Assembly: GCA_900772475.1 (NCBI GenBank)
Contig: CAAHEI010000062.1
Span: forward strand, 1 to 56,228
DNA length: 56,228 nt
Source: Clostridia bacterium
GTDB lineage: Bacteria; Bacillota; Clostridia; TANB77; CAG-465
Direction of reading: 5' to 3'
The position numbers and the translations under genes were made by a program. Positions 26,339-35,405 of the stretch are shown in pieces. Position 1 is the stretch's first letter, and each line of letters starts with the position of its first letter. The notes beneath the pieces were generated by a model that saw only the letters and a list, made by a program, of their open reading frames with translations, did no database searches and was not told the origin of the DNA.

Positions 26339-26830
26339 ATGGCAATTAGAACAATTAGACTAAAGGGTGATGAAATACTTACAAAAAAAGCAAAAAAAAT
26401 AGAAGTGATTGATGAAAAAATAAAAGTACTAGCTCAAGATATGTTAGATACTATGTATGCAAATGATGGAATTGGACTTGCGGCATGCCAAGTTGGAATG
26501 CTAAAATCCATGGTTGTATATGATTCTAAATATATTGAGGATACTGATTCAAAAGGAAGAAAAATAACACCAGTAAAAGAGCCACATATTCTTATTAATC
26601 CAAAAATTACATACAAATCAAAGGCTATGGTTGAAGTTGAAGAAGGGTGTCTTAGTTTTCCTAATGAATTTGAAAATGTACTTAGGCATGAAAAAATAAA
26701 AGTTGAGTATACTGATATTAATGGTAAAAAAGTTACCAAAACTGTTTCTGAAATGGAAGCTGTTGTTATTCAACATGAACTTGATCATTTAGATGGAATT
26801 GTTTTTTTAGATAGAGCTGAGAAAAAATAA
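26339..26830 (+). CDS. def: Peptide deformylase
   Basis: A 163-aa metalloenzyme removing the formyl group from nascent protein N-termini. The three family motifs are intact: GIGLAACQVG (44-53), EGCLS with metal ligand Cys104, and HELDH (146-150). AGGAGTG precedes the ATG. It is transcribed with ftsK upstream (17-nt gap). Confidence 0.97.
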   Translation: MAIRTIRLKGDEILTKKAKKIEVIDEKIKVLAQDMLDTMYANDGIGLAACQVGMLKSMVVYDSKYIEDTDSKGRKITPVKEPHILINPKITYKSKAMVEVEEGCLSFPNEFENVLRHEKIKVEYTDINGKKVTKTVSEMEAVVIQHELDHLDGIVFLDRAEKK

Positions 26831-26848
26831 TGTATGTATGGAGGTATC

Positions 26849-27883
26849 ATGAAAAAGAAGGTTATAATGGCTGTATTCTTAGTAGGAATACTTTTAATAG
26901 TTGGATTTAGTGTTTATGGATTAAATAAATTTTTTAATAGTCCGGAAATGCTTACAAAAAAATATAGTGAAGAATTAGGGGATGTAATATCTCTTGGAGA
27001 AAATCAAAAGGTTATAAGGGTTATAAAAGACTATGTAGATAATGATGATGTTGAAGATTATGTAGTACTTTATGGTACAGAAAAGTATTCGGATGTATCA
27101 GCAGTAGAAGGTGCAGCACCTAACCTAGAAATGTATTCTGGTGTTGGAATCCAATATATAAATGGTGAAAATACAGAAGTTATAAAGTATGATACGGGAA
27201 AGACTTTTGATGTAAATGTTGAAGTGTCAGTTGAAATTGACTCGGATAACAATTATATTTTCATAGCTGATGCAAATAGTGGAAATGCCTGTTTAATAAA
27301 ATTAAATGATGATAAAACTTTTACTGATTTAATTAAAGAAAGTTTAGGTGATGAACCAAAAGGATATATGATATCTTCAACATGGGAAACCACTAATTCT
27401 TCAAAGTTGAAAATTAAATTGGATAAAGGTGATATTTCATATTTACCTGAAAAAGCAGATGAGTATATATTAGACTATACTAATACAAAAGTTAACCAAA
27501 ATTCATATAGACAAAAATATGTAATGAATAAGTTTAATTATTTTATAGCTGAAGATATGAAAATTGATAAGGATAGTAAAAAGTCTTCTGATAAGACAGT
27601 AGAAAATAAGGTAGCAAATAATATTGTAGAAAATACAAGTGCTACAAATAACACTAGTGTAGAAATTACTGAAAATAAAGATGATACGAGTACAAAAGTT
27701 GAAGTATCAAAAAATACTGATACAAAGAGAATACAAATAGTTGGAGTACAGAATATTTTATATTTAAATTCAACCTCTAGTGATGTTAAAAATGACTATA
27801 AAAAAGCGGAAGGAAAAGTTAAAACCGTATTTGAAATAAAAGATGGAAAATTAGTTGTTACAGATGTTTTAGTAGAAAAATAA
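26849..27883 (+). CDS. Membrane-anchored extracellular protein of unknown function
   Basis: A 344-aa protein starting at ATG 26849, 5 nt after GGAGG; the longer frame translates the ribosome binding site. One N-terminal membrane helix (VIMAVFLVGILLIVGFSVYGL) is followed by an acidic, beta-rich extracellular domain (DYVDNDDVEDYVVLYG resembles repeat-containing surface proteins) and a Thr/Asn-rich low-complexity region (about 245-300). No catalytic motif seen. Confidence 0.8.
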   Translation: MKKKVIMAVFLVGILLIVGFSVYGLNKFFNSPEMLTKKYSEELGDVISLGENQKVIRVIKDYVDNDDVEDYVVLYGTEKYSDVSAVEGAAPNLEMYSGVGIQYINGENTEVIKYDTGKTFDVNVEVSVEIDSDNNYIFIADANSGNACLIKLNDDKTFTDLIKESLGDEPKGYMISSTWETTNSSKLKIKLDKGDISYLPEKADEYILDYTNTKVNQNSYRQKYVMNKFNYFIAEDMKIDKDSKKSSDKTVENKVANNIVENTSATNNTSVEITENKDDTSTKVEVSKNTDTKRIQIVGVQNILYLNSTSSDVKNDYKKAEGKVKTVFEIKDGKLVVTDVLVEK

Positions 27884-27893
27884 TAAATTAATG

Positions 27894-27923
27894 TTGCCTT
27901 TAAACTTAAGAGTTTAAAGGCAA
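27894..27923 (+). terminator. Strong hairpin after the 26849 gene
   Basis: TTGCCTTTAAACT (27894-27906) and AGTTTAAAGGCAA (27911-27923) form a 13-bp perfect stem with a TAAG loop. No T-tract follows, so it may act as an RNA stabiliser or Rho-independent stop of low efficiency. Confidence 0.6.
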
Positions 27924-27936
27924 TGTATATAATGAG

Positions 27937-28281
27937 GTGTTTAAAATTAATAGTTATGTAATTGTTATATTCTTAGTTCTCATATTATTGGTATTTTATT
28001 TAAATAATAACTTATATAGAAAATTAAGAATAACAAAAAGGAATAAAAAGCGAGGTGTAAAAAGAAATATGCCAAAAGAATTAATAAAAGAGTTTATTGG
28101 TAAAGTATGTTCCATTTCTATATTTAATGATAGCTTTGGGGTTTGTGGAAAAATAGTAGCTGTGGAAGATAATTGGATAAAGGTTGTTCCGTATAAAAGT
28201 AAAACTGAAATAAAATTAATAAATGGAGATATGATAAGAGATATTTCGGTTATGCCTGATAAATATCAAAACAAAGTGTAG
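27937..28281 (+). CDS. Small membrane protein with Hfq/LSm-like beta domain
   Basis: A 114-aa protein: N-terminal membrane helix (VIVIFLVLILLVFYL), a basic stretch (KLRITKRNKKRG) and a compact beta domain (FIGKVCSISIFNDSFGVCGKIVAVEDNWIKVVP), which has the look of a small SH3/LSm barrel. No family confidently named. The GTG at 27937 includes the membrane helix but has a weak ribosome binding site. An ATG at 28069 after GAGGTG would give a 70-aa soluble form. Confidence 0.6.
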   Translation: MFKINSYVIVIFLVLILLVFYLNNNLYRKLRITKRNKKRGVKRNMPKELIKEFIGKVCSISIFNDSFGVCGKIVAVEDNWIKVVPYKSKTEIKLINGDMIRDISVMPDKYQNKV

Positions 28282-28286
28282 GTTTA

Positions 28287-28326
28287 AAAGACTCATGGTA
28301 CCATATGGTAGCATGGGCCTTTTTCC
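28287..28326 (+). terminator. Terminator before ruvB
   Basis: AAAAGACTCATG and CATGGGCCTTTTT pair with one mismatch around an inner GTACCATATGGTA palindrome; a T-run follows. Confidence 0.7.
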
Positions 28327-28348
28327 TAGATAAAAATTCATATATTCG

Positions 28349-28377
28349 TTGACTTAAAAACTAATGTTTGATATAAT
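28349..28377 (+). promoter_or_regulatory. Sigma-A promoter of ruvB
   Basis: TTGACT (28349-28354) and TATAAT (28372-28377), 17-nt spacer, 24 nt upstream of the ruvB ATG. Confidence 0.8.
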
Positions 28378-28401
28378 TAGGAAGAAAAAAGAGGTAATAA
28401 T

Positions 28402-29412
28402 ATGATAGAAGATAGAGTTGTATCACCAGAATATATAGAAAATGAAGAAGAACAAAAAGAGGAGTTTACTTTAAGGCCTAAGCTTTTTGAAGAGTATATA
28501 GGGCAAACCAAGGTAAAGAATAATTTAAAAGTGTATATTGAGTCTGCTAAAAAAAGAGGAGAAGCTCTAGATCACGTTTTGCTATATGGACCTCCAGGTC
28601 TTGGAAAAACTACACTTGCAACAATTATATCAAATGAAATGGGAAGTAATATTAAAGTAACATCGGGTCCTGCTATTGATAAGGCAGGTGATTTAGCTGC
28701 AATTCTTACTAATTTACAGGAAAATGATGTTTTGTTTATTGATGAAATTCATAGACTTAATAAGTCTGTTGAAGAAGTATTGTATCCAGCCCTTGAGGAT
28801 TTCGTTTTAGATATTGTTATAGGAAAAGGACCATCAGCAAGATCAATAAGGCTTGATCTTCCAAAATTTACTTTAGTTGGAGCTACAACTAAAGCAGGTT
28901 CTCTATCTTCACCTTTAAGGGATAGATTTGGTATAATTCATAAACTTGAATTGTATAAGAATGAAGAACTTGCTAAAATTATTGATAGAAGTGCTGATTT
29001 ACTTGAAATTAAGATTGATGAAGATGCAAGTATGGAGATTGGTTCAAGATCACGTGGTACTCCGAGAATTGCAAATAGACTCTTAAAGAGAGTAAGGGAT
29101 TTTGCACTTGTAGAAGAAAAAGATACAATAGATTATGAAATTGCGAAAAAAGCTTTGGATAGACTTGAAATAGATGAAATTGGACTTGATAATTCGGATA
29201 GGGAAATGCTAACTACAGTGATAACTAAATTTAATGGTGGACCTGTTGGACTTGATACTCTAGCTGCATCAATTGGAGAAGATAGAGATACTATTGAAGA
29301 TGTATATGAACCATATCTTATGCAAATTGGCTTTTTAACAAGGTCACCAAGAGGAAGATTAGTTACAAAGCTTGCGTATGAACATTTAGGATATGAGTTT
29401 AATGATAATTAA
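28402..29412 (+). CDS. ruvB: Holliday junction branch-migration ATPase RuvB
   Basis: A 336-aa AAA+ motor that, with RuvA, drives branch migration. Motifs: RPKLFEEYIGQTKVK, Walker A LLYGPPGLGKTTLA, Walker B VLFIDEIHRLN, sensor TLVGATTKAGSLSSPLRDRFG and the C-terminal winged helix ending PRGRLVTKLAYEHLG. AAAGAGG ribosome binding site. ruvA is not adjacent here, unlike the usual ruvAB pair. Confidence 0.98.
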   Translation: MIEDRVVSPEYIENEEEQKEEFTLRPKLFEEYIGQTKVKNNLKVYIESAKKRGEALDHVLLYGPPGLGKTTLATIISNEMGSNIKVTSGPAIDKAGDLAAILTNLQENDVLFIDEIHRLNKSVEEVLYPALEDFVLDIVIGKGPSARSIRLDLPKFTLVGATTKAGSLSSPLRDRFGIIHKLELYKNEELAKIIDRSADLLEIKIDEDASMEIGSRSRGTPRIANRLLKRVRDFALVEEKDTIDYEIAKKALDRLEIDEIGLDNSDREMLTTVITKFNGGPVGLDTLAASIGEDRDTIEDVYEPYLMQIGFLTRSPRGRLVTKLAYEHLGYEFNDN

Positions 29413-29426
29413 GAGGTAGAGTGTTT

Positions 29427-29672
29427 ATGGAAAATGAACTTAAAATAGGTGGTATTTATAGACATTTTAAAGGAAATGATAAATTATATAAAATTGAAAA
29501 AATAGCTATAAATAGTGAAACTTTAGAAGAATGGGTTGTTTATACTGCACTTTATGGTGATAAAAAAACATGGATTAGACCTAAATATATGTTTTTTGAG
29601 AAGGTTCCCGATGGAAAAGAAAATCCAAATAATCAAAAATATAGATTTGAATACTTAGGAGATGAAATATAA
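29427..29672 (+). CDS. DUF1653 domain protein
   Basis: An 81-aa single-domain protein with the DUF1653 pattern GGIYRHFKGNDKLYKIEKIA, EEWVVYTALYG and WIRPKYMFFEKV. Function is unknown. ATG 29427 lies 10 nt after AGAGG; GTG 29421 is an alternative too close to it. Its 3' end overlaps the QueH gene start. Confidence 0.85.
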   Translation: MENELKIGGIYRHFKGNDKLYKIEKIAINSETLEEWVVYTALYGDKKTWIRPKYMFFEKVPDGKENPNNQKYRFEYLGDEI

Positions 29673-30765
29673 TTTGAGAAAGTTACTTATGCATTGCTGT
29701 TGTGCACCATGTTTTACTTTTATAGAAAATGATATAAAATTAAATGGAATATTAAATGAAGAGGGAAAAAAAGAAAAAGTTGATCTCACAGCTTGTTTTT
29801 ATAATCCTAATATTCATCCAAGAGTTGAGTATGAAAGAAGGAAAAATGCTTTTATCAAATTTTGCAAAATAAAGGAATGTAAAAATGTAATAATTGATGA
29901 GTATAACATGAAAGACTATGTAAGGTTTATAGTAGAAAATGTAGGAAAAGATAAGAAGTATAAAGTTAGATGTGAGTATTGCTATTATATGAGACTTAAA
30001 AAAGTATTTGAATATGCAAAAGAAAATGGATTTGATGTAGTAGCTACCACTCTTACCATAAGTCCTTATCAAAATCATACTTTAATTGAAAAAGCTGGTA
30101 GAAGACTTGAGAAAGAATATGGAGTTAAATATCTAACAACTGATTATAGAGAACATTTTAGAGAAGGACAAAATATGGCAAGAGAACTTGGAATATATAT
30201 GCAAAAATATTGTGGCTGTATATTTTCTTTTGAAGAAAGGTATAATACTCTTGAATATTTAAAGCCAATGTTGCCAGATGAATATGAAACATCATCAAGA
30301 CAAAGATTTGAAGTAAGAAAAATAGAAAATAAGGATGAATATATGGAGTTATTTTTAGAGGCTGATCCATCAGAAGAAAGTATAAAAAGTTACTTGGAAA
30401 AATCAGATGTGTATGCACTAAAAATAGAAAATAAAGTTATATCACTTGCTGTAATATTCTTAGATGATAATAGCAACTTAGAATTAAAAAATTTAGTAAC
30501 CAAAGAAGAATATAGAAATAAAGGTTATGCTAAAAGTTTATTAAAATTCTTATGTGGAAACTTTAAACAAAAACATAATAAAATTTTAGTTGGCGTGACT
30601 GAAAAAGATATTCCTTTTTTTGTTAAACTAGGATTTGATAAATATGAAAAAACGATAAGTGAATATTGCTGTGGGAAAAAATATAAAGATGTAAAAAAAT
30701 CATCATACACTTGTAAAAATTTAATATATTATTCAAAAGACTTAAAAAAAGGTAAAGATAAGTAG
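29662..30765 (+). CDS. queH: Epoxyqueuosine reductase QueH fused to a GNAT acetyltransferase domain
   Basis: A 367-aa fusion. Residues 1-210 are QueH (DUF208): MHCCCAPC at 10-17, FYNPNIHPRVEYERR, CEYCYYMRL and YCGCIFSFEER; QueH reduces epoxyqueuosine to queuosine in tRNA using Cys-bound Fe. Residues about 215-365 are a GNAT acyltransferase (ALKIENKVISLAVIFLD, LVTKEEYRNKGYAKSLLKFL as the acetyl-CoA loop, PFFVKLGFDKYE). Most QueH proteins are about 200 aa, so the second half is an addition. The start ATG overlaps the upstream gene; TTG 29674 is possible. Confidence 0.88.
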   Translation: MKYNLRKLLMHCCCAPCFTFIENDIKLNGILNEEGKKEKVDLTACFYNPNIHPRVEYERRKNAFIKFCKIKECKNVIIDEYNMKDYVRFIVENVGKDKKYKVRCEYCYYMRLKKVFEYAKENGFDVVATTLTISPYQNHTLIEKAGRRLEKEYGVKYLTTDYREHFREGQNMARELGIYMQKYCGCIFSFEERYNTLEYLKPMLPDEYETSSRQRFEVRKIENKDEYMELFLEADPSEESIKSYLEKSDVYALKIENKVISLAVIFLDDNSNLELKNLVTKEEYRNKGYAKSLLKFLCGNFKQKHNKILVGVTEKDIPFFVKLGFDKYEKTISEYCCGKKYKDVKKSSYTCKNLIYYSKDLKKGKDK

Positions 30766-30788
30766 TAAGTTTTAGAGGAGAAGTAAGA

Positions 30789-31325
30789 ATGAGTTTAGAA
30801 GAATTAAAAAAAGATTGTAGTAAAAAGCAAAAGAAAGGCATTCACTTTATTATTGCGTCAATAATAATATGGTCTATGGTTTTAATAGTACAAATAACCA
30901 ATTTACCTATATTAACAAAAAATCTATTAACATTTTGTTGTACTGCACCATTATTACCAATATCATTTTTAATATCTAAAATATTAAAGATACAATTTCA
31001 AGATAAAAGTAATCCATTAAATAAGTTAGGAATATTATTCTCTGTAAATCAAATGATATATCTTTTAATAGCAATGTGGATTTATCCTACAATGCCAGAT
31101 AAAATGCTAATGGTTATTGCTATGATATTTGGAGCACATTTATTACCATATAGTTGGTTATATAATTCAAAAACATATATGGTATTGTCAATAATTATTC
31201 CAATATTATCTCTAATAGTTGGTTTAAACTTTGCAAATTATATTCTTGCAACAATGATGATAGTAATAGAAATAATATTTAGTATACTGTTAGCATTTGA
31301 AAATAAGAAAATAAAAAATGATTAG
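30789..31325 (+). CDS. DUF7010-like integral membrane protein
   Basis: A 178-aa protein with five to six predicted membrane helices and a conserved-looking front part (KKGIHFIIASIIIWSMVLIV, LLTFCCTAPLLPISFLISKIL, NPLNKLGILFSVNQ). The pattern resembles the DUF7010 family. No function is known. AGAGGAG precedes the ATG. Confidence 0.7.
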   Translation: MSLEELKKDCSKKQKKGIHFIIASIIIWSMVLIVQITNLPILTKNLLTFCCTAPLLPISFLISKILKIQFQDKSNPLNKLGILFSVNQMIYLLIAMWIYPTMPDKMLMVIAMIFGAHLLPYSWLYNSKTYMVLSIIIPILSLIVGLNFANYILATMMIVIEIIFSILLAFENKKIKND

Positions 31326-31363
31326 AGCGATAACTTACAAGTTGTAAAAAGGAAGTGATTAAA

Positions 31364-32302
31364 ATGGATATGTATCAAAAAAGAAAAATTAGAGCAGAAA
31401 AGAAAAAAGATGATAGTCCAAAAAGTTTTCCATCAGTCGGAATTAACTGGTTCCCTGGACATATGGTAAAAGCACAAAACGAGATAAAAAATAACTTAAA
31501 ATTAATAGATGTAGTTGTGGAAATACTGGATGCTAGAGTACCAATTGCAAGCCATAATAAGTTAATGGACGAGCTTGCAAAAGATAAAAAAAGGATAGTT
31601 GTACTTAATAAATCAGACTTAGCTGATAAAGGAGAACTTACAAAATGGGAAGATTATTATAAAAATAGAGGAGATGTTTGTGTTTTAACAAACGCAAATA
31701 AATCTGAAAATATTTCAAAACTTGTTAATGAAATAAGAAAACAGGGGAAAGAGATATATGAAAAGAAATATAGTAGTAAAAATATAAAAGTAAAACCTAT
31801 ATATAGGTGCTTAATTGCAGGTATTCCAAATGTTGGAAAATCAACAATAATAAATAAAATTGCAAATAGAAATGCAGCTGCTACATCAAATAAACCAGGT
31901 GTTACAAGAAAAAATCAATGGATAAGAGTTGGAAGTGATATAGAACTTCTAGATACACCAGGAATTCTTATGCCACGTCTAGATGAAAATAATGCAGGTG
32001 TAAAGCTTGCTTTAACTGGTAATGTCAAACTAGAAGTAGTAGATAACGAAGAACTTGCATGTTCAGGTATTAATTTACTAATTAATGAAGGGTATAAAAA
32101 GTTGCTTGTAGATTCATATTCTATTGAAGAAGAACTTTTGGATGAACTTGATTCATATGATATATTAGAAGTAATTGGTAGAAAAAGAGGATGCTTAGTA
32201 TCAGGTGGAAATGTAGATATGTCAAGGGCTGCAAATGTACTTCTTGATGATATAAAAAATGGAAAAATTGGAAATATTGTATTAGAAAAGGTGGAGATGT
32301 AA
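31364..32302 (+). CDS. rbgA: Ribosome biogenesis GTPase RbgA (YlqF)
   Basis: A 312-aa circularly permuted GTPase needed late in 50S assembly. INWFPGHMVKAQ opens the protein; the motif order is G4 LNKSDLAD, then G1 AGIPNVGKSTIIN, then G3 LLDTPGI, which is diagnostic for permutation. The C-terminal ANTAR-like helical domain follows. ATG 31364 (8 nt after GGAAG) is preferred over GTG 31355. Confidence 0.96.
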   Translation: MDMYQKRKIRAEKKKDDSPKSFPSVGINWFPGHMVKAQNEIKNNLKLIDVVVEILDARVPIASHNKLMDELAKDKKRIVVLNKSDLADKGELTKWEDYYKNRGDVCVLTNANKSENISKLVNEIRKQGKEIYEKKYSSKNIKVKPIYRCLIAGIPNVGKSTIINKIANRNAAATSNKPGVTRKNQWIRVGSDIELLDTPGILMPRLDENNAGVKLALTGNVKLEVVDNEELACSGINLLINEGYKKLLVDSYSIEEELLDELDSYDILEVIGRKRGCLVSGGNVDMSRAANVLLDDIKNGKIGNIVLEKVEM

Positions 32303-32303
32303 A

Positions 32304-33092
32304 ATAGAAGATAAATATATATTCTGGCTTCTGTGTTCTTTACAGAAGCTAGACTCATCTTTATATTCGAAATTTGAAGTTTCTTTTGGAAGTATAAAAG
32401 AAATGTATGAGATTTCAAATAATAGTTTAAAGTTTAAGCAAATTTTAATCAAAAATAAAATGTTTTTTTCAAATGAAGTTATAAATAAATTAGTAAGTTC
32501 TAAATTAAAAATCCAATCAGAAAAATTATTAAATATAATTCATAATATGAATATTAAAATACAAAAAGTAAAAATTAATGACAAATATCTTTATACGTTT
32601 TTATATGGAAATACACATCTATTAAATTGTACTAGAAAAAAGCTATATATTTTTTGTGATAACAATACAAGTAAGTATGGAATAGAGAAATGCAAATATT
32701 TTTTAAATTGCAAAAATGTAAAAGAAAATATAAATGTGTGCATAGGTAGCAAAAATATAAAGAAGAACTCTTGTAATATAAGTATAGTGAATATAGAAAA
32801 TGTAAGTGAGTTAAGGACAATTGAAATAGGAAAATTGAATATAAATAATTTATATATTTTTAGTCTTTACAATATTATATATATGTTAACAATTGCAGAT
32901 GCTATATTAATTCCAGAAGCAAAGTATAGTAGTTATTCCAATATGTTAGTGAGTAATTTTTTAGATTTTGGAAAAGATATTTTAGTCATACCTGGAGATA
33001 TATGGGATAAAAACTGTTTTTTTTCTAATTTTTTAATTCGTGAAGGAGCAAATGTAATGCTTAATATAAATGATTTAAATGTATTTCTTTAA
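32304..33092 (+). pseudogene. dprA: Decayed DNA-processing protein DprA
   Basis: The frame encodes a DprA-like N-terminus (IEDKYIFWLLCSLQKLDSSL, FGSIKEMYEIS) and a C-terminal end (ADAILIPEAKYSSYSNMLVSN, FGKDILVIPGDIWDKNCFFSN, LIREGANVMLNINDL) matching the family's EAk-SG-L-TA...AVPG...LI-EGA pattern. The middle Rossmann part lacks the GSR, SGxARGID and RNR motifs, so single-strand DNA and RecA-loading function is probably lost. The expected start is ATA at 32304, 7 nt after GGTGGAG; no ATG or GTG precedes, and the first ATG (32403) would remove a third of the N-terminal domain. Length about 262 aa versus about 300 or more in working DprA. Confidence 0.75.
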
Positions 33093-33161
33093 ATTACTTT
33101 TTCTTTATATTTTTTGGCTAAATTCTTCTCTAAAAATTGTATAAAATATAATATAAAATTA

Positions 33162-33190
33162 TTTACAAAATTTAAAAATTAGTATATAAT
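33162..33190 (+). promoter_or_regulatory. Sigma-A promoter of the DUF5050-like gene
   Basis: TTTACA (33162-33167) and TATAAT (33185-33190), 17-nt spacer. Predicted start near 33197 places two upstream in-frame ATG codons at or before the RNA 5' end. Confidence 0.75.
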
Positions 33191-33227
33191 AACTATGAAT
33201 ATGACAAAAGAAAAGGAGTTGATAATT

Positions 33228-34361
33228 TTGACAAGATTACAACTAAATCCTGAAGAAGAAATTACAAGAAAAGAATATTTAAAAAGAAAAAAAAGGCAGA
33301 AACAAAGTCTTAATAAAAAAAGTAAGATTTCATATATAATGATAGGAGTATTAATTTTTTTAGCAGTTTATGTGTTTTTTCAGTTTTATGTATATAGTAA
33401 AACAAATAATTTTAAGTATGTAGAGGGAGATGGAGTAGGTAACCAGAAAGTATATAATATGTATTATGTAACAGAAGGGTATACTTATGATCCTGTTTAC
33501 TCTTTAAATTCAATTAGAACAGATGGATTTAATGATACATTAATATATCAAAATAGTGGAATGCATGATATAATTTCAAAAAATAATTATATTTATGGAA
33601 TAAAAAATGGAGCTTTATGTAGATTTTCCAAAGAAAATTCTGAAACAGAAACTCTAGTTAATTCTGGGGTCGAAAAGTATACTTTAACAGATACAAGAGT
33701 TTATTATATTGCAAATAACAAGTTAAGTTATATTGATGTAAATACTAAAGAAAACAAAGAACTTTCTATAGATAATGTATCAGAAGTATTAGTTGATAAC
33801 AATAATTTATATGTCGCTAAACTAGAAAAAACTAAGAAAATATTGGTAAGATATGATCTTGAAGGAGGCTCTGAATTAAAACTTACTGATAGTCAAAATG
33901 TTTCATATATAATTCAAGATGAAAATAGCATATATTTTGTAAATAAAGCAGATGGAAATAAAATATATAAAATAGGAAAAGATGGTAGTGCTAGTGCTTC
34001 ATTTCCTGATGCAGTTGGAATATCAGATAAGGGAAATATTAAAGAAATAGATGGAAATAAATATTTATTTGTTTCAAATGGTAAATTATATTATATAAAT
34101 CCTTCAGATAGTAATTCGTTATGGAGTGTAAGTTTGTCAGATAACTCTAAGGAAAAGGTTATATATGGTTCTGTACAAATATTGCAAAATGTAGACGATA
34201 CAGTCTTTTATAAAGTAAAGAATGAAATGGGAATTTATTTGTATAATTACAATACCAAATTTATGTCTAAAGTTACAAATAGAAATGTTAGTGAATTTTC
34301 AATTGACGGAATAAATGATAGCACGGATGAAATTCAAACTAAGGGACTTAGTAAAAATTAA
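33228..34361 (+). CDS. Membrane-anchored beta-propeller-like protein (DUF5050-type)
   Basis: A 377-aa protein: basic cytoplasmic start, one membrane helix (ISYIMIGVLIFLAVYVFFQFYVY), then an extracellular domain with repeated Y-I-N/D strands (IYGIKNGALCRFSKE, VYYIANNKLSYIDV, NLYVAKLEKTK, IYFVNKADGNKIYKIG, YLFVSNGKLYYINP), the blade pattern of DUF5050/low-density-lipoprotein-receptor-like propellers. I use TTG 33228, 9 nt after GGAG, because the upstream ATGs lie at the transcription start. Function unknown, probably cell-surface. Confidence 0.8.
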   Translation: MTRLQLNPEEEITRKEYLKRKKRQKQSLNKKSKISYIMIGVLIFLAVYVFFQFYVYSKTNNFKYVEGDGVGNQKVYNMYYVTEGYTYDPVYSLNSIRTDGFNDTLIYQNSGMHDIISKNNYIYGIKNGALCRFSKENSETETLVNSGVEKYTLTDTRVYYIANNKLSYIDVNTKENKELSIDNVSEVLVDNNNLYVAKLEKTKKILVRYDLEGGSELKLTDSQNVSYIIQDENSIYFVNKADGNKIYKIGKDGSASASFPDAVGISDKGNIKEIDGNKYLFVSNGKLYYINPSDSNSLWSVSLSDNSKEKVIYGSVQILQNVDDTVFYKVKNEMGIYLYNYNTKFMSKVTNRNVSEFSIDGINDSTDEIQTKGLSKN

Positions 34362-34372
34362 TTAAATATGTT

Positions 34373-34416
34373 AAAAAACGGAGATTTAATATGATTATTA
34401 AAATATCCGTTTTTTC
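34373..34416 (+). terminator. Terminator after the DUF5050-like gene
   Basis: AAAAAACGGAGATTT and AAAATATCCGTTTTTT pair around a 12-nt AT-rich loop with one internal mismatch, ending in T residues. Confidence 0.8.
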
Positions 34417-34435
34417 TATATTTTGGCATTTTCTC

Positions 34436-34464
34436 TTGAAATAACAATAGATATGTAATATAAT
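34436..34464 (+). promoter_or_regulatory. Sigma-A promoter of the lipid kinase operon
   Basis: TTGAAA (34436-34441) and TATAAT (34459-34464), 17-nt spacer, upstream of the TTG start at 34498. Confidence 0.8.
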
Positions 34465-34497
34465 TAGTATGAAAAATTCCAGAAAGGATGAGTAAAC

Positions 34498-35382
34498 TTG
34501 AAAAAAATAAAATTAATATATAATTCTGGAGCAGGTCAAAGTAAATTTAAATATTTTTTAGATCCTATTATAGAAAAATTTATGGATAATGATATAGAGG
34601 TATCTATATTTAGAGCAGCAAATAATACAAATTTATATGAATTTTTAAAAGATGTAGATAAAGATGGATATAGTGCAATTGTTGTTGCAGGTGGTGATGG
34701 TACTGTAAATAGAGTTGTTAATGTTATGATGAAAAATAATATTAAAACTCCACTTGGTGTTATACCTGCAGGTACTTCAAACGATTTTGCAAGACATCTA
34801 AAAATGCCACAAAATTTTTCAGAGTGTATAGATAAATTATTAACATTCAATGTTCAGCCTGTTGATGTTGGTAAAGTAAATGATAAATATTTTGTTAATA
34901 TATGTTCAGCAGGATTATTTACTAATGTATCTCAGAAAGTAGATCCAAATTTAAAAAATTCTCTTGGTATGCTTTCATATTTCATAACTGCTGTAAATCA
35001 AATGGTAAAATTTAAACCATTTGAAGTAAAAATAGAGACAGAAAATGATATATACATTGAAAAAGTAAAAGTAATGCTAGTATTTAATGGTAGTAGTGTT
35101 GGTGGAATAGATGCATTCTGTGATAATTCAAGTATTCAAGATGGACTCCTTGATATGTTAATAATTAAAGATTGTAATATTGCAGATACAAGCTTGCTTG
35201 CAGGAAAATTACTTGCAAAAAACCATTATACTGATAAAAATGTAATATATTCAAAGGAAAAATGGATAAAAATTACTAAAACAAAAGGAAAATGTGATCT
35301 TCCAGATGTTGATGGTGACCCAGGTCCTAATTTTCCACTTGAAATTAAATGTGTGGATGGTGCAATTAATATGTTGCTATAA
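34498..35382 (+). CDS. Diacylglycerol/lipid kinase, DgkB/YegS family
   Basis: A 294-aa lipid kinase that phosphorylates diacylglycerol or a related lipid to recycle membrane lipids. Motifs: IYNSGAGQSKF, nucleotide loop VVAGGDGTVNRVVN, PLGVIPAGTSNDFARHLK and a C-terminal SSVGGIDAFC...DGLLDMLII block. The start is TTG with AAGGATG 9 nt upstream. In the same direction and 23 nt ahead of dgt. Confidence 0.9.
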   Translation: MKKIKLIYNSGAGQSKFKYFLDPIIEKFMDNDIEVSIFRAANNTNLYEFLKDVDKDGYSAIVVAGGDGTVNRVVNVMMKNNIKTPLGVIPAGTSNDFARHLKMPQNFSECIDKLLTFNVQPVDVGKVNDKYFVNICSAGLFTNVSQKVDPNLKNSLGMLSYFITAVNQMVKFKPFEVKIETENDIYIEKVKVMLVFNGSSVGGIDAFCDNSSIQDGLLDMLIIKDCNIADTSLLAGKLLAKNHYTDKNVIYSKEKWIKITKTKGKCDLPDVDGDPGPNFPLEIKCVDGAINMLL

Positions 35383-35405
35383 TTTTGAAGGAGGTAGAGT
35401 AAAAG

